Below, piece after piece: positions 22,562 through 23,050 of a stretch of DNA of 23,050 nt. A program made the translations under genes and the position numbers. The number at the start of each line of letters is the position of its first letter. Position 1 is the stretch's first letter. The notes under the pieces were generated by a model. That model was given only the letters and a program-made list of their open reading frames with translations. It ran no database searches and was not told the DNA's origin. The stretch is taken from positions 1-23,050 of the forward strand of contig JBFXAM010000069.1 in NCBI GenBank assembly GCA_050184295.1. Direction: 5' to 3'. Origin of the DNA: JBFXAM01 sp050184295 (lineage in GTDB: Bacteria; Planctomycetota; Phycisphaerae; UBA1845; Fen-1342).

Positions 22562-22797
22562 CGCAGGCCTCCCGCCGTGGGAGGCAATACCCGCCGGGCG
22601 TCGATCGCGCGGAGCGCCGATCGCACCTGCTCGGCCTGCTCCGCCGTGAAAAGCCGGACAATGCCGACCCGCGCCGCCTCCTCAAGACCCAAACGCTGGA
22701 CGGCATAGTCAATGCGATGCAGCGGAACTCCGAACTCACGCGCCAGCTGCCGCGCGGTCCGCAACTCATCGAACGAATGACCGATCCTCATGGGCAT
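22558..22797 (-). CDS. MerR/AlpA-like small HTH regulator, candidate excisionase
   Basis: This encodes 79 residues. The ATG at 22797 is favoured because AGGAG lies 7 bases upstream; a GTG at 22818 in frame would add seven residues. The single recognisable domain is a MerR-type winged helix (RTARQLAREFGVPLHRIDYA, then VQRLGL..VGIVRLFTAEQA) at about 12-55, ending in a short helix (EQVRSALRAIDARR). Proteins of this size beside integrases act as excisionases or as the first regulator of the integration operon. It is the first gene of the overlapping series and ends within the start of the next gene (GTGA). Confidence 0.78.
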   Translation of the reverse strand: MPMRIGHSFDELRTARQLAREFGVPLHRIDYAVQRLGLEEAARVGIVRLFTAEQAEQVRSALRAIDARRVLPPTAGGLR

Positions 22798-22818
22798 CAG
22801 AAGTCTCCTGACACCCAC

Positions 22819-23037
22819 GAATGCACGATTTTTGAACTCGGGATCGCGAGTTTTTTAGTCGCAATTTCGAGTCAGCGGGTCGAGATCCCGTCCATCTTCG
22901 CAAGGAGCGCACTCTGGTCGCAGCCGTGCGCAGAGATCGGCGCAGGCGACGGCGGAGTATCTACACACTTCGAGTGGCGGCGCAGCCGAACAATCCGCCT
23001 GCGTCGAGGTGGAGGTAGTTCGGCATCGATGATGCAC
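22819..23037. other. Upstream region of the integration operon, up to the true contig end
   Basis: This ~220 bp holds the presumed promoter of the MerR-recombinase operon. It includes a 6-bp stem at 22835-22852 followed by a T run on the plus strand, and a T-arm-like stretch at about 22876-22892 (GCGGG TCGAGAT CCCGT) followed by CATCTTCGCA that faintly resembles a tRNA 3' end but has no matching 5' part. A minus-strand frame of 60 codons is present but starts next to adapter sequence and is not supported. An attachment site could lie here, since the recombinase operon begins beside it. Confidence 0.45.
22835..22856 (+). terminator. Terminator-like hairpin with T run (or operator)
   Basis: AACTCG (22835-22840) and CGAGTT (22847-22852) form a 6-bp stem with loop GGATCG, followed by Ts to 22856. 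This reads as a weak intrinsic terminator on the plus strand. It also lies about 40 bp upstream of the MerR-like gene's start on the other strand, so it could be that regulator's operator. Confidence 0.4.
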
Positions 23038-23050
23038 AGATCGGAAGAGC
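23038..23050 (+). other. Untrimmed Illumina adapter sequence
   Basis: The last 13 bases are AGATCGGAAGAGC, identical to the common start of the Illumina TruSeq read-through adapter. They are not genomic. The contig therefore ends at 23037 and nothing should be inferred from these bases. Confidence 0.93.

Noticed and set aside
22871..22904. tRNA 3'-end-like stretch (T-arm-like loop followed by CATCTTCGCA)
   Set aside because: The T loop is TCGAGAT rather than TTCRANY, spacing to the acceptor is wrong, and no matching 5' acceptor or D-arm lies upstream. It may be chance or a very decayed att-type fragment.
22855..23037. A 60-codon minus-strand frame with eight cysteines
   Set aside because: Its GTG start abuts adapter sequence, there is no ribosome binding site, and it runs through the operon's upstream region. 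The cysteine count alone is not enough.

Overview
The window is GC-rich and looks like a contig from an uncultured planctomycete, probably metagenome-derived. The main host-type clue is a secreted, dockerin-bearing RHS/YD-repeat protein with the 'GDMNxDG' style of calcium-binding repeats common in Planctomycetota. The last 13 bases are exactly the start of the Illumina TruSeq adapter, so genuine sequence stops at 23037 and position 23050 is a raw contig end. The taxonomic call is inference, since no rRNA or marker gene is present.

Region 1 (1-7390) is an RHS locus on the minus strand. A giant secreted RHS gene (7390 to 2393, about 1665 codons) is broken by one in-frame amber codon at 5225-5227. 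It is followed by a small inverted-repeat element (2247-2371), a gene for a one-helix membrane protein that could be an immunity protein, and a 5'-truncated second RHS copy with a different C-terminal tip. The end of an unrelated plus-strand gene lies at 2-97.

Region 2 (7391-9841 and 11402-14614) is mostly plus strand and phage-like. It holds a short run of small genes ending in a HARE-HTH protein, a large terminase subunit of the lambda GpA type, and an AbrB-type antitoxin with a Doc toxin. An intact IS1182-family insertion sequence (9842-11401, 18-bp ends, CTAA duplication) sits between them and has inserted at the stop codon of a small minus-strand gene.

Region 3 (14623-22797) is entirely minus strand. 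Reading from the right, a MerR-like regulator, a small protein, a DUF2924 protein, a large serine recombinase and an HTH protein are joined by stop/start overlaps, followed by a primase-helicase. Next come an iteron-bearing inverted repeat, a decayed duplicate of the terminase small-subunit N-terminus, the terminase small subunit itself, and a ParB-domain DNA methyltransferase.

Together the genes cover integration or excision, replication initiation, DNA modification, DNA packaging and maintenance. No portal, capsid, protease or tail gene is visible, so the element resembles a phage satellite or a decayed prophage. The most interesting non-coding signals are the TGGCAACC tandem arrays beside terS (candidate packaging or autoregulatory site) and the TGTATGTG iteron/inverted-repeat structure just 3' of the primase gene (candidate replication origin).
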